Numbered from the stretch's first letter, positions 7,530-15,309 are shown. The stretch is 27,845 nucleotides of DNA from an uncultured Oscillibacter sp. (GCA_910585245.1 CAJUCO010000032.1:1-27845); one strand, 5' to 3'. The notes: a model not told the origin generated them from the letters alone. Numbers and translations are program-made.

Positions 7530-8404
7530 CAGGGCATCGCCTTGCCCCGCATGGTTTCCAGGTATTGCTTTTTGTAGCGCATGGGGGAGATGCCCACAAT
7601 TTTTGTGAAGATGGTGTTGAAATAGTTGGTGTTGTCATAGCCCACCAAGGTTGCGATATGGGTGGCCGTATAGTCCGTTGTGGTGAGATACGTCTGAGCG
7701 AGGCCGATTCGCCGCCGGATCACATATTGGATGGGAGAGTAGCCGATGCAGCGCTTGAAGACATGAGAGATGTAGGACTCGCTGCACCCGAAGGCGGCGG
7801 CCACGTCGGAGAGAACGATCTGCTCGGTATAGTGAATGTCCAGATACCGGCGGATGCGGTCCGCCATTTTGATATCGTCCTCAGAGCTGGGGTGGATAAA
7901 AGAAGCCTCATCCAGTTCCCGGGCGATCAGGAGAAAGGACAGCGCCAGACTCTGAGCCAGGGCCTTTCCGGCCACATCCGTGTCCAGACTTTGGTAAGCG
8001 CGCTCGCAAAGTTGGTGCAAAAATTCAAACTGGGTACCTGAGGAGCGAACGGGATGACTGTTTCCCGGAATGATGTGGTTGGCTGGAAGCGCTTCGAATT
8101 TCAGGCCGAAAAAAGCGAAGCAGTAGGTGCCGATTTCCGTATTAGAGATGCTGCGTACCTCATGGGATTCGTCCTGGTTGTAGAAGAGGATGTCACCCTC
8201 TTGAATGGGGAAGGAGTGGTTGCGGATGGCATAGGAGCCAAAGCCCCGGTAAACCAGCAAAAGCTCGCAAAAGGAGTCGTGGCTGTGCATGGGGCGGTCG
8301 TGCTTTTTGCCGCCGAACTGCTGCTTTGTGATGTAGAGAAGCGTTGGCGGTTTTTGATGTTCAAAGGCGCGGGAAAGCGGGTCCGGCTCAAAAAAACGGT
8401 TCAT
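7529..8404 (-). CDS. AraC family transcriptional regulator with N-terminal cupin domain
   Basis: A 291-residue regulator likely to sense the imported sugar or a product and activate the sugar locus. The N-terminal half has a cupin-type ligand pocket (HSHDSFCELLLVYRGFGSYAI near residue 40, then EGDILFYNQDESHEV). The C-terminal ~100 residues carry the two helix-turn-helix units: IVLSDVAAAFGCSESYISHVFKR and ATHIATLVGYDNTNYFNTIFTK, then the family's GISPMRYKKQ ending. I chose the ATG at 8404 because AAGGAG lies 10 bp upstream; a GTG at 8434 has no ribosome site and overlaps the apparent -10. Repeated operator-like elements occur in front of this gene and both sugar operons, which points to it as their regulator. 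Confidence 0.92.
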   Translation of the reverse strand: MNRFFEPDPLSRAFEHQKPPTLLYITKQQFGGKKHDRPMHSHDSFCELLLVYRGFGSYAIRNHSFPIQEGDILFYNQDESHEVRSISNTEIGTYCFAFFGLKFEALPANHIIPGNSHPVRSSGTQFEFLHQLCERAYQSLDTDVAGKALAQSLALSFLLIARELDEASFIHPSSEDDIKMADRIRRYLDIHYTEQIVLSDVAAAFGCSESYISHVFKRCIGYSPIQYVIRRRIGLAQTYLTTTDYTATHIATLVGYDNTNYFNTIFTKIVGISPMRYKKQYLETMRGKAMP

Positions 8405-8438
8405 ATCCGATTTACTCCTTCTCTGGATTCCCACTTCT

Positions 8439-8552
8439 ATTATGCCACATATTTTCCGGAGCGGTTTTCGTATCCTGCTTGAATCTGAGAGGGAGGCGTG
8501 GAATATTTATACAAAAATTGCCGGGATTGGAAGATTGCTTCACTATCCTGCT
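8439..8552 (-). promoter_or_regulatory. AraC-type autoregulated promoter
   Basis: On the minus strand: a perfect distal element AGCAGGATAGTGAAG at 8552-8538, a weaker proximal element AGCAGGATACGAAAA at 8479-8465 (73 bp away), and a -10 CATAAT at 8444-8439, 35 bp from the proximal element's first base. The layout matches the two sugar-operon promoters within 1 bp, so the regulator probably controls its own gene. Confidence 0.72.
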
Positions 8553-8804
8553 TTCCAGATGAAGGAAGGGAGGACCTGGACAGCGTCGAAGAGAGCCTTT
8601 TGTCACCTGGCAAAGCAGGCCCCGGGTACTTGCCGGGAAATCTGCGGCGGACCCCATGGACGCGGTGAAAAAGCTATGGCTGCCGTATTTCCGATTTTAG
8701 ACGGCGCATCCGGACGAAACTATTTTTTACCACCGCTGAGAGGCGTTTCGTTTCTCTCTCCGCTGAAAAAGCGAACATCTTTCCATAACTGACTATAAAA
8801 ATTT

Positions 8805-8862
8805 GCCCCGGAGAGGCAGAGTTTTAGCGGTTAAGTAAATGAATGTTTACTTACTCCGGGGC
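8805..8862. repeat. Two-tier inverted repeat in a gene-free stretch
   Basis: GCCCCGGAG (8805-8813) pairs with CTCCGGGGC (8854-8862). Directly inside the second arm, TAAGTAAA (8832-8839) pairs with TTTACTTA (8846-8853) around a 6-nt loop. On the minus strand the outer arm is followed by AAATTTTTAT, so it could act as a leftward terminator. The surrounding stretch 8560-8977 shows no convincing gene; I see nothing else definite in it. Confidence 0.6.
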
Positions 8863-8977
8863 ATCCAATCCGCCGGGGAAATAGAGGGATGCGAGCGGAA
8901 GAGGGCGATTGGAAAATGCGAAAAAGCATATGTGGTTACGCGTGGATAAAGACAGTGAACAGAAGGAGGATAGGAGT

Positions 8978-9458
8978 ATGGATATGGAAAAATATTGATT
9001 GTGGACGACAGCGTGGTGCAGTCCAGCTGAAGGCTGCCTTGGATGACGAGTATGACGTTACGGTTGTGAAGACGTCGTCCTTCCACCTGCACCGCAATAC
9101 GGATTTTCCGGCCCGCTATGGGGGAGAGGAGTTTGTGGGAATTTTCCTGGGAGACTCTTCGGAGAAAATATACGAGCACCTGAAAAAGGTCCGGCAGACG
9201 GTGGAGAATCTTCATATACCACACAATCCGTCTGTGGCTCCATGGGTCACCGTCAGTATGGGAGGCGTCACGGTGGTTCCACCGGCGGAAAGCTCCTATG
9301 CGGTTTATTTGAAGGTCGCGGATACCATGTTGTATGACGCCCAAAAGCAGGGCAGAAAAAGAGTCATTTGGGCGGACGAGCAAATGAGGCGGCTGGGGGG
9401 CGTGACGCGTTACCATCCGGGCAGGGCCGTTCGTGGAGGATTTATACGGGACACATAA
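8978..9458 (+). pseudogene. Decayed response regulator-diguanylate cyclase (receiver-GGDEF) gene
   Basis: A good ribosome site (AAGGAGG) precedes an ATG at 8978, but that frame stops after six codons. In the next frame is a classic receiver start, KILIVDDSVVQSS, ending at a TGA at 9028-9030. In a third frame the receiver continues (LKAALDDEYDVTVVKT) and then jumps straight into the second half of a GGDEF domain: RNTDFPARYGGEEF, VSMGGV, VADTMLYDAQKQGRKRV. RxxD stands five residues before GGEEF, as in a cyclase inhibitory site. Two single-base shifts (the first looks like one A lost from an A-run) and an internal deletion of most of the receiver, the linker and the GGDEF N-terminus are needed to explain this. 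The intact gene would have made cyclic di-GMP; this copy cannot. Confidence 0.8.
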
Positions 9459-9474
9459 TTGTGTGCCCTGCTAA

Positions 9475-10755
9475 TTAAGGATCACGGAAGGAAGCGTTTA
9501 GCAATACGCTCAAGTAAAACCGCGGTCCGCTTTTTTCCGTTAGCACCGCCCCACGGTATTTTTCCGCCACCGCTTGGATGTTAGAAAGTCCGGTTCCCGC
9601 CGGGGACAAGGGTTCATCCGGGCAGGTGTTTTCAAAGGTCAGCATATAGAAATCTCCCTGCTGCTTTCCGCCGATGCGAATTGCCTTGGCTCCGGCGCTT
9701 TTGCGGCAGGCGGTAATAGCGTTGTCCAGGGCGTTGGCAAAAATTACGCACAAATCAAAATCGTCAATCCCACAGGGCTTGGGCAGGACCAGGGACACCT
9801 CCGCCGCGATCTCCTTTGCCAATCCCAGTTTCTCTCCCAGCAGGATGTCCACCACCGGGTTGCCGGTCTGGTATGGGAAGGACAAAGACTCCGAGACGGT
9901 CTCCAGCTTTTTCAGGTACTCCCGGCCCTCCTCCAGTTTTCCGCCCCGGAGCAGGCCGCCCAGGACGGACAAATGGTTTTTGATGTCATGGCGAAAGGAT
10001 TTCGTCTGCTCATAGCGGGCCTGGGCTTCCGCAATATAGATTTTCTGTGCCTGGGCCGCCTGGGTCAGAGATTGCAGCTCCGCCTGGGCCTGGAAGCCCT
10101 GGCGGAGATGGCGGTATGCGTACAGGGTACACAGCAGCGCCGCCAATCCCATAACTTGCAAAAGCAGCAGCGTACTGTGCCTCCCGACTTCCTCCAAAGA
10201 GACGATGGGGGCAAAAAAGCTGTAGGCGGTCTGGAGGATATAGAGCTCCGCCGCAAAGAAAAACAACCCGGGAAACAGAAGCAGTCCGATATAGGGCGTC
10301 TGGCTGTCCTCCGTCCAGGACAGGAACTTCAGTACGGCAGAATAGCAACCGGCGCACAGCGCAAAGAAAAGAACCTGCGCCGCCAAAAGCAGCGGATACA
10401 ACAGAGGATTTCCGATAAAGCGGGGAAAGAGCGCCGCCTCCACAGAGTTGATAATGCCAAAGGAGAGTTGGGAGACGTAGAAGGCCAGCACGGCAGCCAG
10501 CCAGGACACGGACGGTTGATTCCCCATCCAAAACCGGCTGACAGCATACAGTTCCAACACACCCGCAGCAATGGAAAGTGTCCCGCTGAGGGAAAGCCTG
10601 ACCGCGATAAGCTGGAGCGCTGTGAGGAGGAGAATGTAAGCGGCAAAGTGCCGTAGTTTTTCCTTCTTCCCGGTGAGGCGTCTGACAAAGAGAAGGTGCA
10701 TCACGCCTTGTCCCAGAAGGCAGATCCCATCCAAGAACAGACTGAAATAGTCCAT
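9475..10755 (-). CDS. AgrC-like sensor histidine kinase (GHKL ATPase domain)
   Basis: A 426-residue membrane kinase. The first ~215 residues hold about six hydrophobic segments. A coiled-coil-like linker rich in Ala/Gln follows, then a dimerisation box with the probable phosphoacceptor His256 in FRHDIKNHLSVLGG. The GHKL ATPase part shows an N-box (FANALDNAITAC, around 338-349) and a G-box (GTGLSNIQAV near 387). This layout is that of AgrC/VirS-type kinases that sense peptides or cell-surface signals. It begins 1 bp after the LytTR regulator's stop codon, so the two are co-translated partners. No AgrB or AgrD gene is beside it, so the signal is unknown. Confidence 0.9.
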   Translation of the reverse strand: MDYFSLFLDGICLLGQGVMHLLFVRRLTGKKEKLRHFAAYILLLTALQLIAVRLSLSGTLSIAAGVLELYAVSRFWMGNQPSVSWLAAVLAFYVSQLSFGIINSVEAALFPRFIGNPLLYPLLLAAQVLFFALCAGCYSAVLKFLSWTEDSQTPYIGLLLFPGLFFFAAELYILQTAYSFFAPIVSLEEVGRHSTLLLLQVMGLAALLCTLYAYRHLRQGFQAQAELQSLTQAAQAQKIYIAEAQARYEQTKSFRHDIKNHLSVLGGLLRGGKLEEGREYLKKLETVSESLSFPYQTGNPVVDILLGEKLGLAKEIAAEVSLVLPKPCGIDDFDLCVIFANALDNAITACRKSAGAKAIRIGGKQQGDFYMLTFENTCPDEPLSPAGTGLSNIQAVAEKYRGAVLTEKSGPRFYLSVLLNASFRDP

Positions 10756-10756
10756 A

Positions 10757-11467
10757 TCAGATTTCCCTCTTTTTCATATGGCGCAAAAGGGCCTGGGTCA
10801 GCTCCCGCTCCCGCAGCCGGGAGGCGGGAATGCGCTCCCCTTGGGACAGCAGGACCTGCCCGTCCCGACATCCGCGCACATAGTCCAGATTGACAAGATA
10901 GCTCCGGTGGCACTTGAAAAAGCGTCCGTCCATCCGCCGCTCTAAGCCCTCCAGCTTGTCGTAGTAGTCGCTCACGGTTCCGTCGCTTTTATGAAGATAG
11001 ATTTTCCGGCCCAGTACCTCGCAGTACACGATGTCCGAGAGCAGAACAACCTCACAGCCGGTTCCCCGCTGAATCACAAGGTCTTTTGCAGTCCGCCGCT
11101 CCAGAAAGCGGAGGACCCGGTCCATCGTCCGGTGGAAGCGGGCGCTGTCCAGAGGCTTGATTAGATAGTCGTATGCCTCCACCTGGAAGGCGTCGAATAC
11201 GCACTCTTTCAAAACCGTCACAAAGACCACTAGACTGTGATCTTCCCGCCGGCGGAGCAATTTGGCCGTTTCCATTCCATCCGGCGACTCCATCTGGATG
11301 TCCAGGAAAATCACGTCAAAGCCGCCGCCCTCCAGCAGGGCGCGGCCATTGGAAAAGCTGCTGACGGAGTAGGCGGTGATTTGCTTTTCTCTCATATAGC
11401 TTGTCAGATGTCCGGCAAGCTCTTGAACCATCAACGGCTCGTCGTCACAAATTGCAACTTTGATCAT
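10757..11467 (-). CDS. LytTR-family response regulator (AgrA-like)
   Basis: A 236-residue cytoplasmic regulator. The receiver domain (about 1-120) has the acidic pair D8/D9 (VAICDDEP), the phosphorylation site D56 (DVIFLDIQM) and the conserved Lys in YDYLIKPL. The LytTR DNA-binding domain (about 130-232) contains DIVYCEVLGRKIYLHKSDG and the typical FFKCHRSYLVNLDYVRG. The ATG at 11467 was chosen because it starts the receiver strand directly and has GGTGG upstream; GTG codons four residues earlier are possible. It is the first gene of the pair with the AgrC-like kinase. Its promoter contains a perfect palindrome. Confidence 0.93.
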   Translation of the reverse strand: MIKVAICDDEPLMVQELAGHLTSYMREKQITAYSVSSFSNGRALLEGGGFDVIFLDIQMESPDGMETAKLLRRREDHSLVVFVTVLKECVFDAFQVEAYDYLIKPLDSARFHRTMDRVLRFLERRTAKDLVIQRGTGCEVVLLSDIVYCEVLGRKIYLHKSDGTVSDYYDKLEGLERRMDGRFFKCHRSYLVNLDYVRGCRDGQVLLSQGERIPASRLRERELTQALLRHMKKREI

Positions 11468-11490
11468 TTCCACCACCACGTTTTTCTACC

Positions 11491-11528
11491 AGAATATCAA
11501 AAGCAGGGGAGGGTAGCAAGGGCCCTTG
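11491..11528 (-). promoter_or_regulatory. Promoter of the AgrA/AgrC-like operon with overlapping palindrome
   Basis: On the minus strand TTGCTA (11519-11514) and TATTCT (11496-11491) are 17 bp apart. The -35 overlaps a perfect 12-bp palindrome CAAGGGCCCTTG at 11517-11528, a plausible operator. Function is inferred from position only. Confidence 0.5.
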
Positions 11529-11604
11529 TAACAAAATGCCGCCAATATGTCACGGGATGTTGTTCGACGGTCCCAAAGGACCGGCGGGACAGCCGCTTGG
11601 CGGA

Positions 11605-12486
11605 TCATCGTTTCCGGCCGCGAAAAGACAGCCTGATTTCCAGGGTGTCTTGCGTAATTTGTGCGGATACCTGCCCGTCCATCCGCTCCATCAGCTCCCG
11701 CACAATGGAAAGACCCAGACCGGCCCCGCCCCTTGCCCGGGCGGGGCTGCTCTGGTAGAAGCGGTCAAACAGGCGCTCCGGGTCGGGCCTGGAGCCGGGA
11801 AGCAGCTTGTTGGAAAAGCAAATCTCCCCATCCCCTCCGGAGATCTTCAGTTCCCCGCTGCCATGCCCCAAGGCGTTGGCGATCAGGTTCCGGTACACCC
11901 GGCCCAGGGGCTCCGGACTGGCCCAAACCGTCAGATCTTCCCGGTCAAATTGCAGTTCCGGTTCCACCCCCGCCGCCTTCAGCCGGGGATAAAACTCCGC
12001 CAGAACGTTCCACAGAGGCGGCAAGGCCGCCATATTTCCACACTCCAGCGGGAGAGAGCCGCCCTGCAAGCGGGTGTAAAGAAACAGTTCCTCTAAGAGT
12101 TCCTCCAGTTCTTCCAGCCGTTTTTGTACGATGCCCAGGTACTCCGCCTGCCGTTCCGGCTCTCCCTCCAGCAGCTGCAAATAGCCCATGGCCCCGGCCA
12201 GAGGGGTGCGGATATCGTGGGAGATACAGGCCATGGTGTATTTCAGCTCCTGTTCCCGCTTTGCCGTCTCCAAACGAAGCCGCCGTCCCTCCTCCAGTCT
12301 CTTGTTGATGGCTTTGCACAGCCGCCGGGGGCCCGCGCCGGACATTTGAACCGTCAAAATAAGATTACTCTGGGCCGGAGTCTCCTCCAGAATCCGGGCC
12401 ATCGCCAACATCTGGGCGCGGTACGACCACAGACGCAGCGCCGCAACGCCCAGGGCGGCAAGGGCCAGAATCAGGAGTGGCAACAT
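11605..12486 (-). CDS. Sensor histidine kinase (HisKA/HATPase), likely antimicrobial-peptide responsive
   Basis: A 293-residue kinase with one N-terminal hydrophobic segment (MLPLLILALAALGVAALRLW) and almost no extracellular loop, so it may take its signal from the adjacent ABC transporter. The HisKA box has the phosphoacceptor His90 in CISHDIRTPLAGAMG. The ATPase domain shows the N-box (YRNLIANALGHGSG) and G2 box (GGAGLGLSIVRELME). The start has AGGAGG upstream. It is the last gene of a leftward set with an ABC ATPase, a permease and, further upstream, an OmpR-type regulator. This is the usual content of lantibiotic or bacitracin resistance modules, though the kinase normally follows its regulator directly. 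Confidence 0.9.
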   Translation of the reverse strand: MLPLLILALAALGVAALRLWSYRAQMLAMARILEETPAQSNLILTVQMSGAGPRRLCKAINKRLEEGRRLRLETAKREQELKYTMACISHDIRTPLAGAMGYLQLLEGEPERQAEYLGIVQKRLEELEELLEELFLYTRLQGGSLPLECGNMAALPPLWNVLAEFYPRLKAAGVEPELQFDREDLTVWASPEPLGRVYRNLIANALGHGSGELKISGGDGEICFSNKLLPGSRPDPERLFDRFYQSSPARARGGAGLGLSIVRELMERMDGQVSAQITQDTLEIRLSFRGRKR

Positions 12487-12498
12487 ACAAATTCCTCC

Positions 12499-13305
12499 TT
12501 AAAGGTCCCGCTTTTCCATAGCCAGCAGGCATCCCGTTCCATAGACAACCGCCCAGACAAGGGTGCAGGCTAAGATTCCCCCCGTCTTTGTGATCCCAAG
12601 CTGAGGCAGGTAGAGGCCCTTTACCAAAGAGGCAAGCAAGTACTGTTCCAGGGGAGGCCAGTGCAGCAGGTTTCCCAAGGTTCCCAGCAAGACGGCGGTT
12701 AGCCCGCCGCCGGCCACCAGAGACAAAATGATACCCAGGGTAGAGTTTCTGGTCAGCAGGACCAGGGCCAAAGCCATCAGGGCAAAGGCCCAGTGGGGCA
12801 ACCACATCCAAAAGAGATACTGCAAAATACCGGCAATGGGGCTAGACACAGGGCGCATCCCATACAGATAGGGGACCAGCAGAATCAGCAAAGTGCCCAG
12901 AAGGGTGATGATGCCGCTGTAGACCCCGGCGGCCAGCGCCTTGGACAGGACATAATTGGCCCGGCGGGGATGGACACAGCAGATATTTTTGACAAAGCCG
13001 CTGGAGAAGTCCCCGCTGACAAAGAGCGTGACCCCGATTCCCACCATGATCAGCAAAAAGCCGCCGCCCAGGGTCTCGTGGGCCAGGTCAAGCTGGGTCA
13101 TATTGCGGATTTCCTCCGATATGCGGCGGTCAATCTCATCAATTTCCGCACCTTGGACGCTCATACCGTCCAGGGTCTCCGGGTCGGAAATGACGGCGGT
13201 CATCAGAGAGACCATGAAAATCAGCGCCGTTGTCACCAGCAAAATGATTTTAAAATTGCGGCTTTTAAACAGCCGCCGTAAATCCATACGCAGCATATTA
13301 AACAT
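12499..13305 (-). CDS. ABC-2 type transporter permease (lantibiotic-immunity/bacitracin-type)
   Basis: A 268-residue membrane protein with about six hydrophobic segments. It opens with a cytoplasmic helix typical of ABC-2 permeases (MFNMLRMDLRRLFKSRNFKIILLVTTALIFMVS). A large external loop (about residues 35-75) comes next, then GGGFLLIMVGIGVTLFVSGDFSSGFVKNI, a motif common in ABC-2 permeases. The gene overlaps the ATPase gene by 8 bp, so the two are translationally coupled and form one transporter. Its substrate may be an antimicrobial peptide or lipid; this is inferred from the adjacent two-component genes. It ends 12 bp before the histidine kinase gene. Confidence 0.88.
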   Translation of the reverse strand: MFNMLRMDLRRLFKSRNFKIILLVTTALIFMVSLMTAVISDPETLDGMSVQGAEIDEIDRRISEEIRNMTQLDLAHETLGGGFLLIMVGIGVTLFVSGDFSSGFVKNICCVHPRRANYVLSKALAAGVYSGIITLLGTLLILLVPYLYGMRPVSSPIAGILQYLFWMWLPHWAFALMALALVLLTRNSTLGIILSLVAGGGLTAVLLGTLGNLLHWPPLEQYLLASLVKGLYLPQLGITKTGGILACTLVWAVVYGTGCLLAMEKRDL

Positions 13306-14209
13306 GGTCCGCTTCTCCCATCCGCTCCAGAAAATAGCCCTCCAGGTCCTGCCGGTGCAGGCCCATTTCCTCCACCGCGACGCCCGCCTGGGCGAGAGCC
13401 TGCCCCACGGCTTTGGCGTCCACCGCTTCGTAAATTCGGATTTCTCCCTCCGGCCGCATTTCCCAGCGCTTGAGGTGGAGGCTACGTTCCAAAAGGGCCG
13501 CGGCCTTCTGGGGTTGGTCCGCTTTCAGGTGCAGATAATCGGTGCATTTTTGCTCCAGCCCGGCGGCGGTCATCTGCTCCACCAGCCGCCCCTCGTGAAT
13601 GATGCCGTACCGGGTGGCGATTTTGCTCAGCTCCCCCAGGATGTGAGAGCTTATCAGTATGGTCAGTCCCCGTTCCCGATTCAGGCGCAATAGCAGCTCC
13701 CGCATCTCCCGAATGCCCTCCGGGTCCAGACCGTTGATGGGCTCATCCAGCAAAAGCAGGTCCGGCCCGCCCAGCAGAGCCAGGGCCACGCCCAGACGCT
13801 GCTTCATGCCCATGGAGTAGTGCCGTACCGGCTTTTTCTCCCTTGGGTCCAGGTTCACGGTTTTCAACATTTCGTCCACCTGCCGCTCCGGGCTGTCCAG
13901 ACCCAGCAGCGTGGCATAGAGCCGCAGATTCTCCCGTCCGCTCAGGTCGGGGTAGAGCCCCGGCTGTTCAATGAGAGCCCCTACCCGGCGGCGAGCCACC
14001 GAGTCCCGGATGGGCTTGCCGAAAATCATCGCCTCTCCCTGTGTGGGCTGGGCCAGTCCGCACAGGAGCTTCAGGGTAGTGGATTTGCCAGCGCCGTTCC
14101 GGCCAATGAAGCCATAGATATCCCCTTGTTCCACCCACAAGTCCAGGTGATCTACCGCCCATTTATGCTTATAGCGCTTGGACAGTCCTGTGGTCTGTAT
14201 CACTGCCAT
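13298..14209 (-). CDS. ABC transporter ATP-binding protein (BcrA/lantibiotic-immunity type)
   Basis: A 303-residue ATPase. Walker A GRNGAGKST is at 36-44, the signature is YSMGMKQRLGVA near 135, and Walker B LLLLDEPINGLDPEG lies near 157, followed by the switch His in ILISSHILGEL. The C-terminal extension of about 80 residues is typical of the BcrA/DRA group. The start has AAGGAGG 8 bp upstream. It is the first gene of the ATPase-permease-kinase operon. The 248-bp gap to the response regulator holds a weak terminator and an inverted repeat, so the transporter operon may have its own promoter, but no clear -35/-10 pair was found. Confidence 0.92.
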   Translation of the reverse strand: MAVIQTTGLSKRYKHKWAVDHLDLWVEQGDIYGFIGRNGAGKSTTLKLLCGLAQPTQGEAMIFGKPIRDSVARRRVGALIEQPGLYPDLSGRENLRLYATLLGLDSPERQVDEMLKTVNLDPREKKPVRHYSMGMKQRLGVALALLGGPDLLLLDEPINGLDPEGIREMRELLLRLNRERGLTILISSHILGELSKIATRYGIIHEGRLVEQMTAAGLEQKCTDYLHLKADQPQKAAALLERSLHLKRWEMRPEGEIRIYEAVDAKAVGQALAQAGVAVEEMGLHRQDLEGYFLERMGEADHV

Positions 14210-14307
14210 ACAAAAGCCTCCTTTTTTGTTTGCAGGTTTACTCTAGCAGGCAAGTGTCCAAACATCGCAAAGCAAAGGTAAAGAAAGTGCAAAGTTTAGG
14301 GGGTGCT

Positions 14308-14334
14308 TGAAAATATCAAACCGCCCAAGGGGCG
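14308..14334 (-). terminator. Weak intrinsic terminator downstream of the OmpR-type regulator
   Basis: On the minus strand CGCCC-CTT-GGGCG (14334-14322) is followed by the T-rich tract GTTTGATATTTT. The stem is only 5 bp, so the call is weak. Confidence 0.4.
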
Positions 14335-14359
14335 TTTCTTATTCAGCCAGGACTTCCTT

Positions 14360-14397
14360 GCGTTCCCTTGCAATCCGTCAATCTTGCAAGGGAATGC
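14360..14397. repeat. Long inverted repeat between response regulator and ABC operon
   Basis: TTCCCTTGCAA (14363-14373) and TTGCAAGGGAA (14384-14394) are perfect complements around a 10-nt spacer. The stem extends three more pairs with one G-U. No T-run follows on either strand, so it may be an operator or RNA structure rather than a terminator. Confidence 0.55.
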
Positions 14398-14457
14398 TTC
14401 TTGTATGGGAAAAAGTACCGGCCCGCAGGGCGTTCCCCGGTGATGAACACAGGTTTT

Positions 14458-15129
14458 TTACTCCGCCAGCTTGAAGCCGATGCCCCACACGGTCTGGATG
14501 TAGCCGCCTGTGCCGCTGGGGCGCAGTTTGGCCCGGATGTTGCTGATATGAACGGTGATGGTTTTGTCCTCCACGGCGTATTCTTCCTGCCAGACCGCCT
14601 CGTAAATCTGCTGCTTGGTAAAAACCCGTTTGGGGCGGCGGGCCAGCAGTTCCACGATCTTGAACTCGTGGGCGGTGAGATTGACGGTCTGACCGGCGGC
14701 GGTTAAGGTCCTCTCCTCCAGGTTCAGCGCCCAGTCCCGGTAGCGCAGAAGCGCGCCTGTAGGCGCGGCGCTGGCATGGCGGAGCTGCACCAGAATCCGA
14801 GCCCACAACTCCTCCAGCTGATAGGGCTTGGTCAGGTAGTCGTCCGCCCCCAAGCCCAGCAGCTCCACCTTATCGGATAACTCCGCTTTGGCCGACAGGA
14901 CGATTACCGGCGTTCGGCTGGAGCGGCGGACTTCCGCGATCAACGCACCGCCGGATAAGCCGGGAAGCATCAGGTCCACCAGCAGCAGATCCAAGCCGCC
15001 CGCCTGCCAGAGCAGCCGCCCCTCTGTGCCGGAAAACGCCTGGCTGCACTGGCAGCCCTGACGGCGCAGGTACGCGGCGGTGGAGTTGTTGATATCGGTG
15101 TCATCTTCGACAATCAAGATGTGGGGCAT
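14458..15129 (-). CDS. OmpR/PhoB-family response regulator
   Basis: A 223-residue DNA-binding regulator. The receiver domain (1-120) has the acidic patch ILIVEDDTD, phosphorylation site D52 (LLLVDLMLPGL) and the conserved Lys in DDYLTKPYQ. The winged-helix domain (about 130-223) shows VNLTAHEFKIVELLARRPKRVFTKQQIYEAVW and ITVHISNIRAKL. GGAGG is 7 bp before the ATG. Its most likely partner is the histidine kinase at 11605-12486. The gene order (regulator, gap, ATPase, permease, kinase) is unusual because regulator and kinase are separated by the transporter. Confidence 0.92.
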   Translation of the reverse strand: MPHILIVEDDTDINNSTAAYLRRQGCQCSQAFSGTEGRLLWQAGGLDLLLVDLMLPGLSGGALIAEVRRSSRTPVIVLSAKAELSDKVELLGLGADDYLTKPYQLEELWARILVQLRHASAAPTGALLRYRDWALNLEERTLTAAGQTVNLTAHEFKIVELLARRPKRVFTKQQIYEAVWQEEYAVEDKTITVHISNIRAKLRPSGTGGYIQTVWGIGFKLAE

Positions 15130-15239
15130 GGGACGGCCTCCTTGGTCAGTTTTAAAAAGTATACCGCAATGAAGGGACTACGGAAAGGGCCAAGAAAATA
15201 CGGTTCTAAAAAACGATCCTCGAAAACTTCGCCGGGGGT

Positions 15240-15262
15240 AAAAAGACGCTGTAGGCGGCGTC
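15240..15262 (-). terminator. Possible terminator of the MerR-type gene
   Basis: On the minus strand GACGC (15262-15258), an 8-nt loop, GCGTC (15249-15245) and a TTTTT run. The stem is short. It lies about 50 bp past the MerR stop codon. Confidence 0.4.
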
Positions 15263-15309
15263 AAGAGGCACCGGCGTTTTTCAAAGCGGTCCCACGGTTT
15301 CCTCCGTAT

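Noticed and set aside
6542..8041. A 499-codon plus-strand frame spanning the AEC carrier and the araC gene
   Set aside because: It runs through the terminator and overlaps two well-supported genes; the composition is low-complexity shadow sequence.
8442..8792. A 116-codon plus-strand frame in the gene-free stretch
   Set aside because: No ribosome site, no domain, and it overlaps the araC promoter elements.
8760..8977. A cyclic-di-GMP riboswitch ahead of the broken cyclase gene
   Set aside because: The region lacks the conserved core of class I switches; only a two-tier hairpin is present.
11568..11583. CGGTCC-CAAA-GGACCG hairpin after the histidine kinase as a terminator
   Set aside because: No T-run follows on the minus strand, so termination is not supported.
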